Positions 10,916-20,379 of a stretch of DNA of 64,000 nucleotides are shown one piece after another. The notes beneath the pieces were generated by a model. It made no database searches, had not been told where the DNA came from, and saw nothing but the letters and a program-made list of their open reading frames with translations. The DNA lies in assembly GCF_003815715.1 (NCBI RefSeq), contig NZ_CP033922.1:3582001-3646000 (forward strand), in the 5' to 3' direction. Made by a program: the position numbers and the translations under genes. Within the stretch, counting starts at the first letter, position 1; the number at the start of each line of letters is the position of its first letter. Origin of the DNA: Chryseobacterium sp. G0162. GTDB lineage: Bacteria > Bacteroidota > Bacteroidia > Flavobacteriales > Weeksellaceae.

Positions 10916-12187
10916 ATGAAAAATATTTGTTTAATCATTTTGTTTTTTAATATCACATTTTGTTTTTCTCAAGATGTTAAGTATATGTCAATTAACGATG
11001 CTGTACAAAATAGTAAGAATATTAATGTAACAGATAAAGTTTTTCTTCTTGATCAAAATGTAAATGAAGTGTTTACTTTTGAAAAATATGAAAATTCACT
11101 TCCTAAAAACTATAAAGCAGACCAGGTTATTTTTATTAATATAAAAGGACAATTGTATAAAAGAAACTTTTCTGGAAATGTTAACGCAAAGTGGTTTGGC
11201 AGTAAAGGAGATGGTAAAAATGATGATGTTGCAGGTATTCAGAAGGCAATAGACTATCTTGCGGCTTTTGATGGTGGAACCCTATTTATTCCAAAAGGAA
11301 TCTATAAGACAAGTAAAGTGATTGAAGTGAGAGATCCCTTTATCAGCATTACTGGAGAAGGAATTAATGCAACGGTTATCAACTGTTTAGCGGATGGTAT
11401 CAGACTTTCACCTTATAAAGATGTTTCAAGTGCTAAAGTAAGTGAATTAAGTATTCGTGGATCTAATAAACCTTCTACAACCGGTTTAATCCTTAATAAT
11501 TCAAATTTTTATTTTCTTGAAAAACTAAGAATTTCAAATTTTGATATTGGAATTAAAGGAAATACAGCTGTCAATAATAAAATACGTGACTTTTTTGTTG
11601 GTGCATGTAGAAAAGGAATAGTTTTTGAAAATGGAAGTTATTTTACATCAATTACTGATGGAATAATTACAGGTTGTTCGGAAATAGGAATAGAAGAAAA
11701 AGGTTCAAGATTAATGATACAGAGAGTAGATATTGAGCAGATTGGTACTCTTAGAAATAAAGGATATGCAGAAGGTGGAATCGCCATTATGTGTGGTGCA
11801 TCAACAGAAGTACGGGATTGTCATATTGAAACTACCGAGATAGGATTTGGTTTAACTGGCCCAGGCAATGTAATCATAGATAATTGTTATCTTGGCTCAG
11901 GAAAGTATGGAGTAAAACAAATTAACAATGATGTAATTAATGGAAATTATTTTTTTAATAATATGCGATTTGTTAATTTTGAAACTGATTTTTATATTCC
12001 GAAGGTTTCCATTTATAATATTTCCGAAGGATGTTTAGCATTTACAAGTCAGGGCGGTGCGAAAAACCTTAAAATAATTGCTGCTAAGGAATTTGGTATT
12101 TTAAGAAAACTAAAATACAATACGAATAGGAACTATGAAATAGAGTCGAATGTAAACACAATTTTGAATAATAATGTTATTAATTGA
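10916..12187 (+). CDS. secreted right-handed beta-helix protein (pectate lyase 3 superfamily)
   Basis: Starts with a signal peptide (KNICLIILFFNITFCFS). From about residue 92, NAKWFGSKGDGKNDDVAGIQ and KAIDYLAAFDGGTLFIPKG form the start of the Pectate_lyase_3 (Pectate_lyase_SF) fold, followed by repeated beta-helix coils. Length 423 aa. In polysaccharide loci such proteins may trim, depolymerise or bind the exported polymer; activity is inferred from the fold only. Its end overlaps the next coding region by 14 bases (12174-12187). Confidence 0.82.
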   Translation: MKNICLIILFFNITFCFSQDVKYMSINDAVQNSKNINVTDKVFLLDQNVNEVFTFEKYENSLPKNYKADQVIFINIKGQLYKRNFSGNVNAKWFGSKGDGKNDDVAGIQKAIDYLAAFDGGTLFIPKGIYKTSKVIEVRDPFISITGEGINATVINCLADGIRLSPYKDVSSAKVSELSIRGSNKPSTTGLILNNSNFYFLEKLRISNFDIGIKGNTAVNNKIRDFFVGACRKGIVFENGSYFTSITDGIITGCSEIGIEEKGSRLMIQRVDIEQIGTLRNKGYAEGGIAIMCGASTEVRDCHIETTEIGFGLTGPGNVIIDNCYLGSGKYGVKQINNDVINGNYFFNNMRFVNFETDFYIPKVSIYNISEGCLAFTSQGGAKNLKIIAAKEFGILRKLKYNTNRNYEIESNVNTILNNNVIN

Positions 12188-13184
12188 TGCTTTGTATATT
12201 AACAATGGTGGGGGGAAAGTTCTTCTTGATTATTTAGTTCAGAAGTTAGTGGATCATAAATTGGAAGTTTTTTATCTCTTTGATGAAAGATGTTCAAATG
12301 ATTTTGGCTACATTCCATCTGATCGAAAGCAGTATTTAAAAGCATCCTTATCTAACAGACATAGGTTTTATAAGAATAATTCTCAAAAGTTTACTAAAGT
12401 ATTCTGTTTTGGAAATTTACCTCCAACGCTCCAGCTAAATATACCGGTCTATACCTATCTTCAACAAAGACTATTTCTTACTATTCCGAAAGAATTTAAT
12501 ATTTCCCAAAGATTATTGTTTAGAGTAAAATCCTTTATTTTTTCTAAATTTTTGAAGAATACAAATTTTCTTTTAGTGCAAAGCAATTTGATGAAAGAAA
12601 GCTTTTTGAAAAAATATACATTTAACGCTGATAATGTAGTAACACTGCCATTTTATCCAAACGAGGATTTAATAAATAAAGAAAATCAGAGGGAAGCTGA
12701 TTCATATATTTATGTAAGTGCAGGTACCCCGCATAAAAATCATATTCGGTTATTAAATGCATTTTGCAAATTTTATGATGAAACAAAAAGAGGGAAATTA
12801 TATATAACAGTGGATCTTGGCACATTTATTTCTCTGGGAGAATTCATTCAAGAGAAAATAAACCAAGGATATCCTATCGTTAATTTAGGATTTGTTAAAA
12901 GAGAACAGTTAATAGAACGATATAATAAAACCGAATATTTAGTTTTTCCATCTTTGGAAGAAAGCTTTGGGCTAGGTATTGTAGAAGCTATAGAGTGTGG
13001 CTGTAAAGTGATTGGGGCTAATTTACCTTATATGTTTCAGGTATGCGAACCAAGTGTTACTTTTGATCCTTTTGAAGAAAAAAGTATTTATCTCGCATTG
13101 GTAGAAAGTATAAAAAATAACGTACATTCAACACAGCAAATCATTAAAAATGAAATAAATCAATTGATTAAATTATTAAATTAA
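12174..13184 (+). CDS. glycosyltransferase, GT4 family
   Basis: 336 aa. The C-terminal domain has YIYVSAGTPHKNHIRLLNAF (donor-binding loop) and YLVFPSLEESFGLGIVEAIE, which contains the E-x7-E motif of GT4 retaining enzymes. The N-terminus (LLIDALYINNGGGKVLLDYL) with its GGGKV loop is typical of a GT-B acceptor domain. The start ATG lies inside the end of the beta-helix gene, a 14-base overlap in another frame. Donor sugar unknown. Confidence 0.87.
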   Translation: MLLIDALYINNGGGKVLLDYLVQKLVDHKLEVFYLFDERCSNDFGYIPSDRKQYLKASLSNRHRFYKNNSQKFTKVFCFGNLPPTLQLNIPVYTYLQQRLFLTIPKEFNISQRLLFRVKSFIFSKFLKNTNFLLVQSNLMKESFLKKYTFNADNVVTLPFYPNEDLINKENQREADSYIYVSAGTPHKNHIRLLNAFCKFYDETKRGKLYITVDLGTFISLGEFIQEKINQGYPIVNLGFVKREQLIERYNKTEYLVFPSLEESFGLGIVEAIECGCKVIGANLPYMFQVCEPSVTFDPFEEKSIYLALVESIKNNVHSTQQIIKNEINQLIKLLN

Positions 13185-13187
13185 GAC

Positions 13188-14222
13188 ATGCAAATAAAAG
13201 ATAAAATACTATTAATCACAGGTGGAACAGGTTCTTTTGGAACAGCTGTTTTGAATCGTTTTTTACAAACAGACCACTTTAAAGAAATTCGTATTTTTTC
13301 TCGTGATGAGAAGAAACAAGATGATATGCGAAATCTTTATAAGGATGATAAAATTAAATACTATATCGGTGACGTACGCGATTATAGTTCGGTAGAACCA
13401 GCGACACGAGGTGTAGACTATATTTTTCATGCTGCTGCTTTAAAGCAAGTTCCTTCATGTGAATTTTTTCCGATGCAAGCGGTAAAAACCAATGTGGAAG
13501 GTACCCAAAATGTAATTCGGGCAGCTGCGGCCAACAAGGTTCAGAAAGTGATATGTCTTTCTACAGACAAAGCGGCTTATCCAATTAATGCCATGGGTAT
13601 TTCTAAAGCAATGATGGAAAAAGTTGCAGTTGCTGAGGCCAGAAACCTTACCGATACTGTAGTTTGCTTAACACGTTATGGCAATGTGATGGCATCCCGG
13701 GGGTCAGTTATTCCTTTGTTTTTAAATCAAATTCAAAAAGGGCAGCCTATTACGATAACAGATCCTAATATGTCAAGATTTTTCATGTCATTGGAAGATG
13801 CCGTTGATTTGGTTTTATTTGCTTTTGAAAATGGAAATCCGGGAGATTTATTTGTAAACAAAGCACCAGCAGGAAGTATTGGAGATTTGGCTCAGGCATT
13901 AATCGAAATGACAGGAAAAGAAGTTCCTGTTAAAATTATTGGAACACGTCACGGAGAAAAATTATATGAAACGCTTTGTACCCGTGAAGAAATGACTAAA
14001 GCAGAAGATATGGGAGACTTTTATCGTATTCCAGCTGATAATCGAGACCTAAATTATGCTAAGTATTTTTCGGAAGGTGAAGAAGATGTTTCCAAAATAG
14101 AAGATTACCATTCTCATAACACAGAACAGCAAGGAGTTGAAGGGCTTAAAAAATTAATTTCTAAACTACCGCTTATTCGAAAAGAAATTTTTGGAGAAGA
14201 CGTTATGCAATATCCATATTAA
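13188..14222 (+). CDS. capE: UDP-N-acetylglucosamine 4,6-dehydratase/5-epimerase (CapE/FnlA/WbjB)
   Basis: First enzyme of UDP-N-acetyl-L-fucosamine synthesis: 4,6-dehydration with C5 (and C3) epimerisation of UDP-GlcNAc. Extended SDR with GGTGSFG at residues 11-17 for NADP binding, then CLSTDKAAYPINAMGISK around 123-140, where the usual catalytic YxxxK is replaced by MGISK, the hallmark of this short inverting dehydratase group. Length 344 aa agrees with CapE/FnlA. It is followed by a cupin gene and capF and capG. Codon usage looks less AT-rich than the glycosyltransferases upstream. Confidence 0.93.
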   Translation: MQIKDKILLITGGTGSFGTAVLNRFLQTDHFKEIRIFSRDEKKQDDMRNLYKDDKIKYYIGDVRDYSSVEPATRGVDYIFHAAALKQVPSCEFFPMQAVKTNVEGTQNVIRAAAANKVQKVICLSTDKAAYPINAMGISKAMMEKVAVAEARNLTDTVVCLTRYGNVMASRGSVIPLFLNQIQKGQPITITDPNMSRFFMSLEDAVDLVLFAFENGNPGDLFVNKAPAGSIGDLAQALIEMTGKEVPVKIIGTRHGEKLYETLCTREEMTKAEDMGDFYRIPADNRDLNYAKYFSEGEEDVSKIEDYHSHNTEQQGVEGLKKLISKLPLIRKEIFGEDVMQYPY

Positions 14223-14245
14223 TTAGATTTAAAATTCGGGAAATT

Positions 14246-14653
14246 ATGATTCTGGCTGGTAAAAAACATGAAGATGAGAGAGGAATTATCACTTTCAATA
14301 ATGAATTTGATGCTTCAGAAGTTAAACGTATTTATACCATAGAGAATCATTCTACAGAGTTTATAAGAGGCTGGCAAGGCCATAAAATAGAGCAACGTTG
14401 GTTTGCTTGTATGAAAGGGGAGTTTGAAGTGTCAGTGATCCAAATTGATGACTTTACTCAACCTTCAAAAGATTTAATGATTACGAAATATCAGTTAGAT
14501 TGCGAATCCTTAACTTATCTGCATATTCCAGCAGGGTATATAACTGCAATTCAAGCAAAAAAAGAAGGAAGTAAATTACTGGTTTTAGCAGATTATGCCT
14601 TGGGCGAAATCCAAGACGAATACCGATTCTCATTAGATTACTTTAAAAATTAA
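14246..14653 (+). CDS. WxcM/FdtA-like cupin protein (putative sugar isomerase/epimerase)
   Basis: Single small cupin of 135 aa. The WxcM/FdtA-type pattern is visible in YTIENHSTEFIRGWQGHK and EQRWFACMKGEFEVSV (residues about 30-65). Characterised relatives (FdtA, QdtA) are dTDP-6-deoxy-hexulose 3,4-ketoisomerases; WxcM-like domains also occur fused to acetyltransferases. It lies between capE and capF, so it may act on, or stabilise, a keto intermediate of the L-FucNAc pathway; that is inference. In Staphylococcus capE, capF and capG are contiguous without such a gene. Confidence 0.72.
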   Translation: MILAGKKHEDERGIITFNNEFDASEVKRIYTIENHSTEFIRGWQGHKIEQRWFACMKGEFEVSVIQIDDFTQPSKDLMITKYQLDCESLTYLHIPAGYITAIQAKKEGSKLLVLADYALGEIQDEYRFSLDYFKN

Positions 14654-14655
14654 CT

Positions 14656-15774
14656 ATGAAAAAAGTAGGAATTACTGGACAAAAAGGTTTCGTTGGAAGC
14701 CATCTATACAATACTTTGGGATTATTTCCAGAAGAATTTGAAACTGTTGATTTTCAAAAAGAATTCTTTGAAGACGACGATAAATTAGATGAATTCACTA
14801 AAAAATGTGATGTAATTGTACATTTAGCAGCCATGAATCGTCATGATTCTGAGCAAGTGATTTATGAGACAAATGTTGCATTGTCAAATAAGCTGGTTGC
14901 ATCGTTAAAAAGAACCCATTCTAAAGCTCATGTTTTGATTTCGTCTTCTACACAGGAAGAACGAGATAATCTGTATGGAAGATCAAAACGTGAGGGCCGC
15001 GAAGCCATTGTAAACTGGGCCAATGAAAATGGAGGGAAAGTAACCGGTTTGATTATTCCAAATGTTTTTGGAGCCTTTGGAAAACCTTTTTATAATTCAT
15101 TTGTTGCTACTTTTTGTTATCAATTGACACATGGCGAAATGCCAACAATAGTAAATGACGGTGAAGTTAAATTGATTTATGTTCAGGAATTGGTCATGAA
15201 TATTATTAACGAAATTCGATCAGAAAAAAGTGAACCGGAATTATTTATAGAGCCAACTTCAACTAAAAAAGTTTCAGAAGTATTAGCTTTATTGAATGAC
15301 TATAAAGTAAAATATTTTGATGGTGGAGAGATCCCGGTCCTGAAAGATAAATTCGAACATAATTTGTTCAACACTTATCGTTCTTATATGGATTATAAAA
15401 CTCATTTTCCAGTTAAATTCACACAACATACAGATCCGAGAGGTGCATTTGTAGAAGTAATTCGTTTAGGAATTGGTGGCCAATGTTCTTTCTCAACTAC
15501 AGTTCCGGATATTACCAGAGGAAATCATTACCACACTCGTAAAATTGAAAGATTTGCCGTAATTAAGGGTAAAGCTTTAATTCAATTAAGAAAAATTGAT
15601 ACGAATGAAGTCTTAGACTTTTATTTAGATGGAACAGAGCCTGCTTATGTAGATATGCCGATTTGGTATACCCATAATATCAAAAACATCGGAAACGAAG
15701 ATTTGTATACAATTTTCTGGATTGATGAGCCTTTCAACCCGGAAGATGCAGATACCTATTTTGAAACTGTTTAA
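14656..15774 (+). CDS. capF: CapF-type bifunctional UDP-2-acetamido-2,6-dideoxy-hexulose reductase
   Basis: Second L-FucNAc pathway enzyme: in S. aureus CapF the C-terminal cupin epimerises at C3 and the N-terminal SDR reduces the C4 ketone with NADPH, giving UDP-2-acetamido-2,6-dideoxy-L-talose. Here the SDR has GITGQKGFVGSHL at 5-17, VHLAAMNR, and YGRSKREG as the YxxxK site. From about residue 252 a cupin begins with FTQHTDPRGAFVE and contains RGNHYHTRKIERF, with metal-binding histidines. Total 372 aa, matching the family. Two bases after the small cupin gene. Confidence 0.93.
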   Translation: MKKVGITGQKGFVGSHLYNTLGLFPEEFETVDFQKEFFEDDDKLDEFTKKCDVIVHLAAMNRHDSEQVIYETNVALSNKLVASLKRTHSKAHVLISSSTQEERDNLYGRSKREGREAIVNWANENGGKVTGLIIPNVFGAFGKPFYNSFVATFCYQLTHGEMPTIVNDGEVKLIYVQELVMNIINEIRSEKSEPELFIEPTSTKKVSEVLALLNDYKVKYFDGGEIPVLKDKFEHNLFNTYRSYMDYKTHFPVKFTQHTDPRGAFVEVIRLGIGGQCSFSTTVPDITRGNHYHTRKIERFAVIKGKALIQLRKIDTNEVLDFYLDGTEPAYVDMPIWYTHNIKNIGNEDLYTIFWIDEPFNPEDADTYFETV

Positions 15775-15789
15775 TAGCTAAACATAAAA

Positions 15790-16929
15790 ATGAAAAAATT
15801 AAAAGTAATGACGGTCGTTGGGACACGTCCAGAAATTATTAGATTATCAAGAGTATTATCAGCTTTGGATGCATCCGAAGCTGTTGAACATATTATCGTC
15901 CATACAGGACAAAACTATGATTACGAACTTAACCAAATTTTCTTTGAAGATTTAGGTCTTCGTAAACCTGATTTCTTTTTAGAAGCAGCTGGTAAGACCG
16001 CAACTGAAACGGTAGGAAATATTTTAATTAAAATTGATCCGCTTTTGGAAGAGTTGAAACCCGATGCTTTCTTAGTTTTAGGGGATACTAACTCCTGTCT
16101 TTGTGCAATTCCTGCTAAAAAAAGGCATATTCCAATTTTCCACATGGAAGCCGGAAATAGATGTTTTGACCAAAGAGTTCCTGAAGAAACCAATCGTAAA
16201 ATTGTAGATCATACTGCAGACATCAATCTTACTTACTCTGATATTGCCCGTGAATATCTGTTAAGAGAGGGGCTTCCGGCAGATAGAATTATCAAAACCG
16301 GTTCGCCGATGTTTGAAGTTTTAAATCATTATTTACCTGAAATTAAAGCTTCTAATGTTTTAGAAAAATTAAACCTTGAAAAAGGTAAATTCTTTGTAGT
16401 ATCATCCCATCGTGAAGAGAATATCAATTCTGAAAAGAATTTCCGTGGATTAATGACATCTCTTAACGCTATTGCAGAAAAATATCAATACCCGATTATT
16501 GTTTCTACACACCCTAGAACACAAAATATGATTAATAAGATGCAAATTGAAATGCGTCCTGAAATTCAGTTTTTAAAACCTCTAGGTTTCCACGATTATA
16601 ATGCATTGCAAATGAATGCTTATGCATGTCTGTCAGACTCAGGAACCATTTCTGAAGAGTCATCAATCTTAAATTTCAGAGCTTTAAATATTCGCCAGGC
16701 ACATGAGCGTCCGGAAGCGATGGAAGAAGCATCTGTAATGATGGTTGGTTTGTCTCCAGAAAGAATTATGCAGGGATTAGTTCAGGTATTACAGCAAAAA
16801 GTAGATGAAGAAAGAAACTTCAGACCCGTAGCAGATTACTCGATGCCAAATGTTTCAGAAAAAGTAGTAAGAATTATTATTTCTTACACAGATTATATCA
16901 AAAGAACGGTTTGGTCCGAAGAAATTTAA
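15790..16929 (+). CDS. capG: UDP-N-acetyl-L-talosamine 2-epimerase (CapG/FnlC, WecB-like)
   Basis: Last step to UDP-L-FucNAc, a C2 epimerisation. The product (379 aa) is a WecB-fold enzyme: VVGTRPEIIRLSRV at the start, HTGQNYDYELNQIFF, FLVLGDTNSC, HMEAGNRCFDQRVPEETNRK, and VVSSHREENI. WecB (UDP-GlcNAc 2-epimerase) shares all these motifs, so the assignment rests on its position after capE and capF. Fifteen bases separate it from capF. Confidence 0.9.
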   Translation: MKKLKVMTVVGTRPEIIRLSRVLSALDASEAVEHIIVHTGQNYDYELNQIFFEDLGLRKPDFFLEAAGKTATETVGNILIKIDPLLEELKPDAFLVLGDTNSCLCAIPAKKRHIPIFHMEAGNRCFDQRVPEETNRKIVDHTADINLTYSDIAREYLLREGLPADRIIKTGSPMFEVLNHYLPEIKASNVLEKLNLEKGKFFVVSSHREENINSEKNFRGLMTSLNAIAEKYQYPIIVSTHPRTQNMINKMQIEMRPEIQFLKPLGFHDYNALQMNAYACLSDSGTISEESSILNFRALNIRQAHERPEAMEEASVMMVGLSPERIMQGLVQVLQQKVDEERNFRPVADYSMPNVSEKVVRIIISYTDYIKRTVWSEEI

Positions 16930-16935
16930 GATAAT

Positions 16936-18132
16936 ATGAATGTTGTTTTTCTCACGTTAGCCAGTATAGATTCGGTTGAACAGCGGGGTATCTATCAGGA
17001 TCTGTTGCGGAAGTTTAGAGATGAAGGTCATGACGTTACCATTGTTACTCCTGTAGAAAGACGTCAGAAAATTTCTACGAATTTTAAACAGAAAGAAGGA
17101 GTTTCAATACTTCAGGTTAAAACATTCAATATCCAAAAAACGAATATTGTTGAAAAAGGTATTGGTACTTTGGCAATTGAATTTCAGTTTTTGTCAGCCA
17201 TAAAAAAGTATCTGGCTCATAAAAAATTTGACTTGGTGTTGTATTCAACACCTCCTATTACGTTCGCAAAAGTAATTGAATTTATAAAAAAACGGGATCA
17301 TGCTTATAGCTATCTGTTATTAAAGGATATTTTTCCTCAAAACGCAGTAGATATGGCGATGTTGAAAGAAGGTGGTTTTATTCATAAACAATTTTTAAAA
17401 AAAGAAAAAAAACTTTACCAGATTTCTGATACCATAGGATGTATGTCCCCTGCAAATGTCAGTTTTGTATTAACACATAATCCGGAAGTAAACCCGAAAA
17501 AAGTAGAGGTTAATCCGAATACCATTGAGCCTATAAAGTTCAGTTATTCCGATGAAGAGAAAAAAGCAATTCGTGAAAAATACAATATTCCTGCAGACAG
17601 GAAAGTATTTGTTTACGGTGGTAACTTGGGCAAACCTCAAGGCTTGGATTTTCTGTTAGAAACAATTGAAGTAACAACAAATGAAGAAGCTTTTTTTCTG
17701 ATTGTTGGTGGTGGGACAGAATTTGCAAGAATGAAAGAATGGTTTGATGCAAAACAACCTAAAAATGCTAAACTTTTACAGAGCCTTCCTAAAGAAGATT
17801 ATGATAGAATGTTAGCAGCATGTGATATTGGATTGATATTCTTGGATAAAAGATTTTTAATTCCTAATTTTCCTTCACGCTTATTATCTTATTTAGAAAT
17901 GAAGATGCCTGTACTGGTCGCAACTGATCCGAATACAGACATTGGGGATATTGTAGAAGAGAATGGATGCGGATATAAAGTATTATCGGGAGATCAGGAA
18001 TCTATGCAAAATTGTTTAAACAAACTGTTAAATGAAGATTTATCTGTTTTAGGAAACAATGCTGAAAAACTGCTTCTTAATAAATATACTGTTGATAAAT
18101 CTTATTTTTTGATATCTAGCAAATTAAAATAA
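16936..18132 (+). CDS. wbuB: WbuB-like glycosyltransferase (probable L-FucNAc transferase)
   Basis: GT4 enzyme of 398 aa. The N-terminus ([20 protein letters not shown] and VTPVERR) is characteristic of the WbuB family, which follows fnlABC/capEFG in many O-antigen loci and transfers L-FucNAc. The C-terminal domain has [18 protein letters not shown] and VGGGTEF donor-site loops. Its position directly after the UDP-L-FucNAc genes (6 bases after capG) strongly supports this donor, by inference. Stop and next start share one base. Confidence 0.85.
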   Translation: MNVVFLTLASIDSVEQRGIYQDLLRKFRDEGHDVTIVTPVERRQKISTNFKQKEGVSILQVKTFNIQKTNIVEKGIGTLAIEFQFLSAIKKYLAHKKFDLVLYSTPPITFAKVIEFIKKRDHAYSYLLLKDIFPQNAVDMAMLKEGGFIHKQFLKKEKKLYQISDTIGCMSPANVSFVLTHNPEVNPKKVEVNPNTIEPIKFSYSDEEKKAIREKYNIPADRKVFVYGGNLGKPQGLDFLLETIEVTTNEEAFFLIVGGGTEFARMKEWFDAKQPKNAKLLQSLPKEDYDRMLAACDIGLIFLDKRFLIPNFPSRLLSYLEMKMPVLVATDPNTDIGDIVEENGCGYKVLSGDQESMQNCLNKLLNEDLSVLGNNAEKLLLNKYTVDKSYFLISSKLK

Positions 18133-18737
18133 TGTATAAAAATTTTTTCAAACGTTTTATTGATTTTTTTGCTGCGTTAATTGGACTAATACTGCTTTCT
18201 CCAATTTTTATAATCGTTACTATTGGGTTGTATTTTGCTAATGACGGTAAGCCTTTCTTTTTTCAACTTCGCCCAGGAATGAATGAGCGTATCTTTAAGA
18301 TCATAAAATTCAAAACGATGAATGATAAAAAAGATGCCAATGGTAATCTTTTATCAGATGCTGAACGACTGACGGGAATTGGCTCTTTTGTACGAAAAAC
18401 TTCGTTGGATGAAATTCCACAATTAATAAATGTTTTAAAAGGGGATATGGCATTAATAGGACCAAGGCCTTTATTACCTCAATATCTTCCTTTGTATAAT
18501 ATAGAGCAAAAAAGAAGACATAACGTTAGACCTGGAATTACAGGTTGGGCTCAAGTGAATGGTCGAAATGCAATCTCATGGAAAAAGAAATTTGAACTAG
18601 ATGTATGGTATGTAGAACATGTTTCCTTTGTATTAGATATTAAAATATTTTTTCTTACTTTAAAAAAAGTATTTGTACGAGAAGGAATTTCACAAGAAGG
18701 GCAGGCAACAATGGAAGTATTTAACGGAAATAATTAA
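18132..18737 (+). CDS. initiating sugar phosphotransferase, PglC-like (monotopic PGT)
   Basis: Transfers a sugar-1-phosphate from a UDP-sugar to undecaprenyl phosphate to begin the repeat unit. Small form of 201 aa: one membrane-associated N-terminal segment ([20 protein letters not shown]), FKIIKFKTM, then [20 protein letters not shown], containing the catalytic Asp-Glu pair, [12 protein letters not shown], and [16 protein letters not shown]. This pattern matches PglC/WecP-type enzymes, which use UDP-diNAcBac or UDP-HexNAc. Overlaps the preceding stop by one base. Confidence 0.9.
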   Translation: MYKNFFKRFIDFFAALIGLILLSPIFIIVTIGLYFANDGKPFFFQLRPGMNERIFKIIKFKTMNDKKDANGNLLSDAERLTGIGSFVRKTSLDEIPQLINVLKGDMALIGPRPLLPQYLPLYNIEQKRRHNVRPGITGWAQVNGRNAISWKKKFELDVWYVEHVSFVLDIKIFFLTLKKVFVREGISQEGQATMEVFNGNN

Positions 18738-18738
18738 G

Positions 18739-19710
18739 ATGAATCAAAACATATTAATCACTTCAGCAGGACAACGGGTTTCTTTAGTGAAAGCATTTCA
18801 AAAAGAAATAAAAAAACTTAACGAAAATAATAAAGTTTATACGGTTGACTTAAACCCTATACTGGCACCAGCTTGTCATGTTTCTGATGGATACCGAACA
18901 GTAAAACGAGTAACAGATTCTAATTATATTTCAGAGCTTATTCAGATCTGTAAAGAGCTAAGTATAAAATTAATTATACCCACAATTGATACTGAATTAT
19001 TAGTATTAGCAGAGCATAAAGAATTGTTTTTAAAAGAAGGAATTATTCCGATTGTTTCAGGACTTGGGTTTGTAAAAGCATGTCGGGATAAAAGAATCAT
19101 CAATCAATTTTTTGTTGAAAATAATATTGATATTCCCCAAGATTTAGACAAAAATAATCTTTCATTTCCTTTATTTATAAAGCCATACGATGGTTCTTTA
19201 AGCAAAGATACCTTTCTTATTGAAAATGAATCAGATCTTACTGATTATCATTTTCAAAATCCCAAATTGATGTTTATGGAGTATATTGATCATGCAAAAC
19301 ATGATGAATATACGGTAGATACTTATTTTGATAAAAATGGAGACCTAAAATGTATTGTTCCCAGGAAACGAATTTTTGTTCGTGCCGGAGAAGTCAATAA
19401 AGGGGTTACAAATAAAAACGAAATCGTAGAGTATGTAAAGCAACGGTTGTCTCACATTGAAGGAGCAGTTGGTTGTTTGACTATGCAGTTTTTCTTTAAT
19501 CAGGAATCAAAGCGAATAATAGGAATTGAAATTAATCCAAGATTTGGAGGAGGTTACCCATTGAGTTATTTAGCAGGAGCCAATTATCCTAAATACTTAA
19601 TTGATGAATATATTTTAAATCATTCTATTGAATATTTTGATAGCTGGGAAAATAATTTGTTAATGCTTCGATATGATGACGAAGTTTTAGTTCGCAACTA
19701 TGAAGGCTAA
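18739..19710 (+). CDS. ATP-grasp domain protein (CarB-like ligase)
   Basis: I chose the ATG at 18739, one base after the phosphotransferase stop, because NQNILITSAGQRVSLV is the natural start of the pre-ATP-grasp Rossmann domain; an in-frame start at 18673 would overlap the previous gene by 65 bases. The protein (323 aa) has FPLFIKPYDGSLSKDTFLI (ATP-binding lysine region), FMEYIDHAKHDEYTVD and GIEINPRFGGGYPLSY (Mg-binding E-x-N plus R). Such enzymes form an acyl-phosphate and ligate it to an amine. Between pglC- and pglE-like genes it may acylate an amino sugar; no substrate is established. Overlaps the next gene by 11 bases. Confidence 0.82.
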   Translation: MNQNILITSAGQRVSLVKAFQKEIKKLNENNKVYTVDLNPILAPACHVSDGYRTVKRVTDSNYISELIQICKELSIKLIIPTIDTELLVLAEHKELFLKEGIIPIVSGLGFVKACRDKRIINQFFVENNIDIPQDLDKNNLSFPLFIKPYDGSLSKDTFLIENESDLTDYHFQNPKLMFMEYIDHAKHDEYTVDTYFDKNGDLKCIVPRKRIFVRAGEVNKGVTNKNEIVEYVKQRLSHIEGAVGCLTMQFFFNQESKRIIGIEINPRFGGGYPLSYLAGANYPKYLIDEYILNHSIEYFDSWENNLLMLRYDDEVLVRNYEG

Positions 19711-20341
19711 GTACATTATTTTTGACTTGGATGATACATTGATGTATGAGGTTGATTACCTCAAATCCGCTTATAGAGAAATTGCATCAATTGTAGATCC
19801 TGAAATTCAGGAAAAGCTCTACGAAGAAATGTTTTCTAAATATCAAAGAGGGGAAAATGCTTTTGAATTTTTAAATATTCAATATTCAAAATTTGAGGTA
19901 AAAGATCTATTAGAAATTTACAGAAATCATTTTCCAAAAATTCATTTAAATAAGGATACTCAAGAATTGCTTTTGAATTTAAAAAATCAGGGATATAAAA
20001 TTGGGCTTATAACTGATGGCAGATCTGTAACTCAACGAAATAAACTGAAGGCATTGGGGGTTGAAGCAATATTTGATAAAGTGATCGTCTCAGAAGAATT
20101 TGGATCTACTAAACCAGACCAAAAGAATTATCTTATCTTTATAGAAGAAGGAATAGAAGACTATTATTATATTGCGGATAATCCAAAGAAAGATTTTATA
20201 ACACCCAATAAATTGGGGTGGATAAGCATTTGCTTATTAGATAATGGTCAAAATATTCATCAACAGAATTTTGAACTGGAAAGTGAATATTTACCACAGT
20301 ATAGAATTAAAAATTTAAACGAAATAAGTAAACTTTTATAA
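19700..20341 (+). CDS. HAD-family phosphatase
   Basis: 213 aa with the HAD motifs in order: YIIFDLDDTLMYE (motif I, DxDxT), LITDGRS (motif II), KVIVSEEFGSTKPDQKNY (motif III with lysine), and YYIADNPKKDF (motif IV). The start ATG lies inside the ATP-grasp gene, so the two are translationally coupled and probably work on the same substrate. It may remove a phosphate from a sugar or from the ligated group; no specific substrate can be named. Confidence 0.85.
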   Translation: MKAKYIIFDLDDTLMYEVDYLKSAYREIASIVDPEIQEKLYEEMFSKYQRGENAFEFLNIQYSKFEVKDLLEIYRNHFPKIHLNKDTQELLLNLKNQGYKIGLITDGRSVTQRNKLKALGVEAIFDKVIVSEEFGSTKPDQKNYLIFIEEGIEDYYYIADNPKKDFITPNKLGWISICLLDNGQNIHQQNFELESEYLPQYRIKNLNEISKLL

Positions 20342-20379
20342 AGTTGAATAAGTAATTTTGCACTAGTAAAAACAAAATA

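Noticed and set aside
18673..18738. Longer start of the ATP-grasp gene
   Set aside because: It would overlap the preceding gene by 65 bases and adds residues that do not belong to the Rossmann start. ATG at 18739 fits better.
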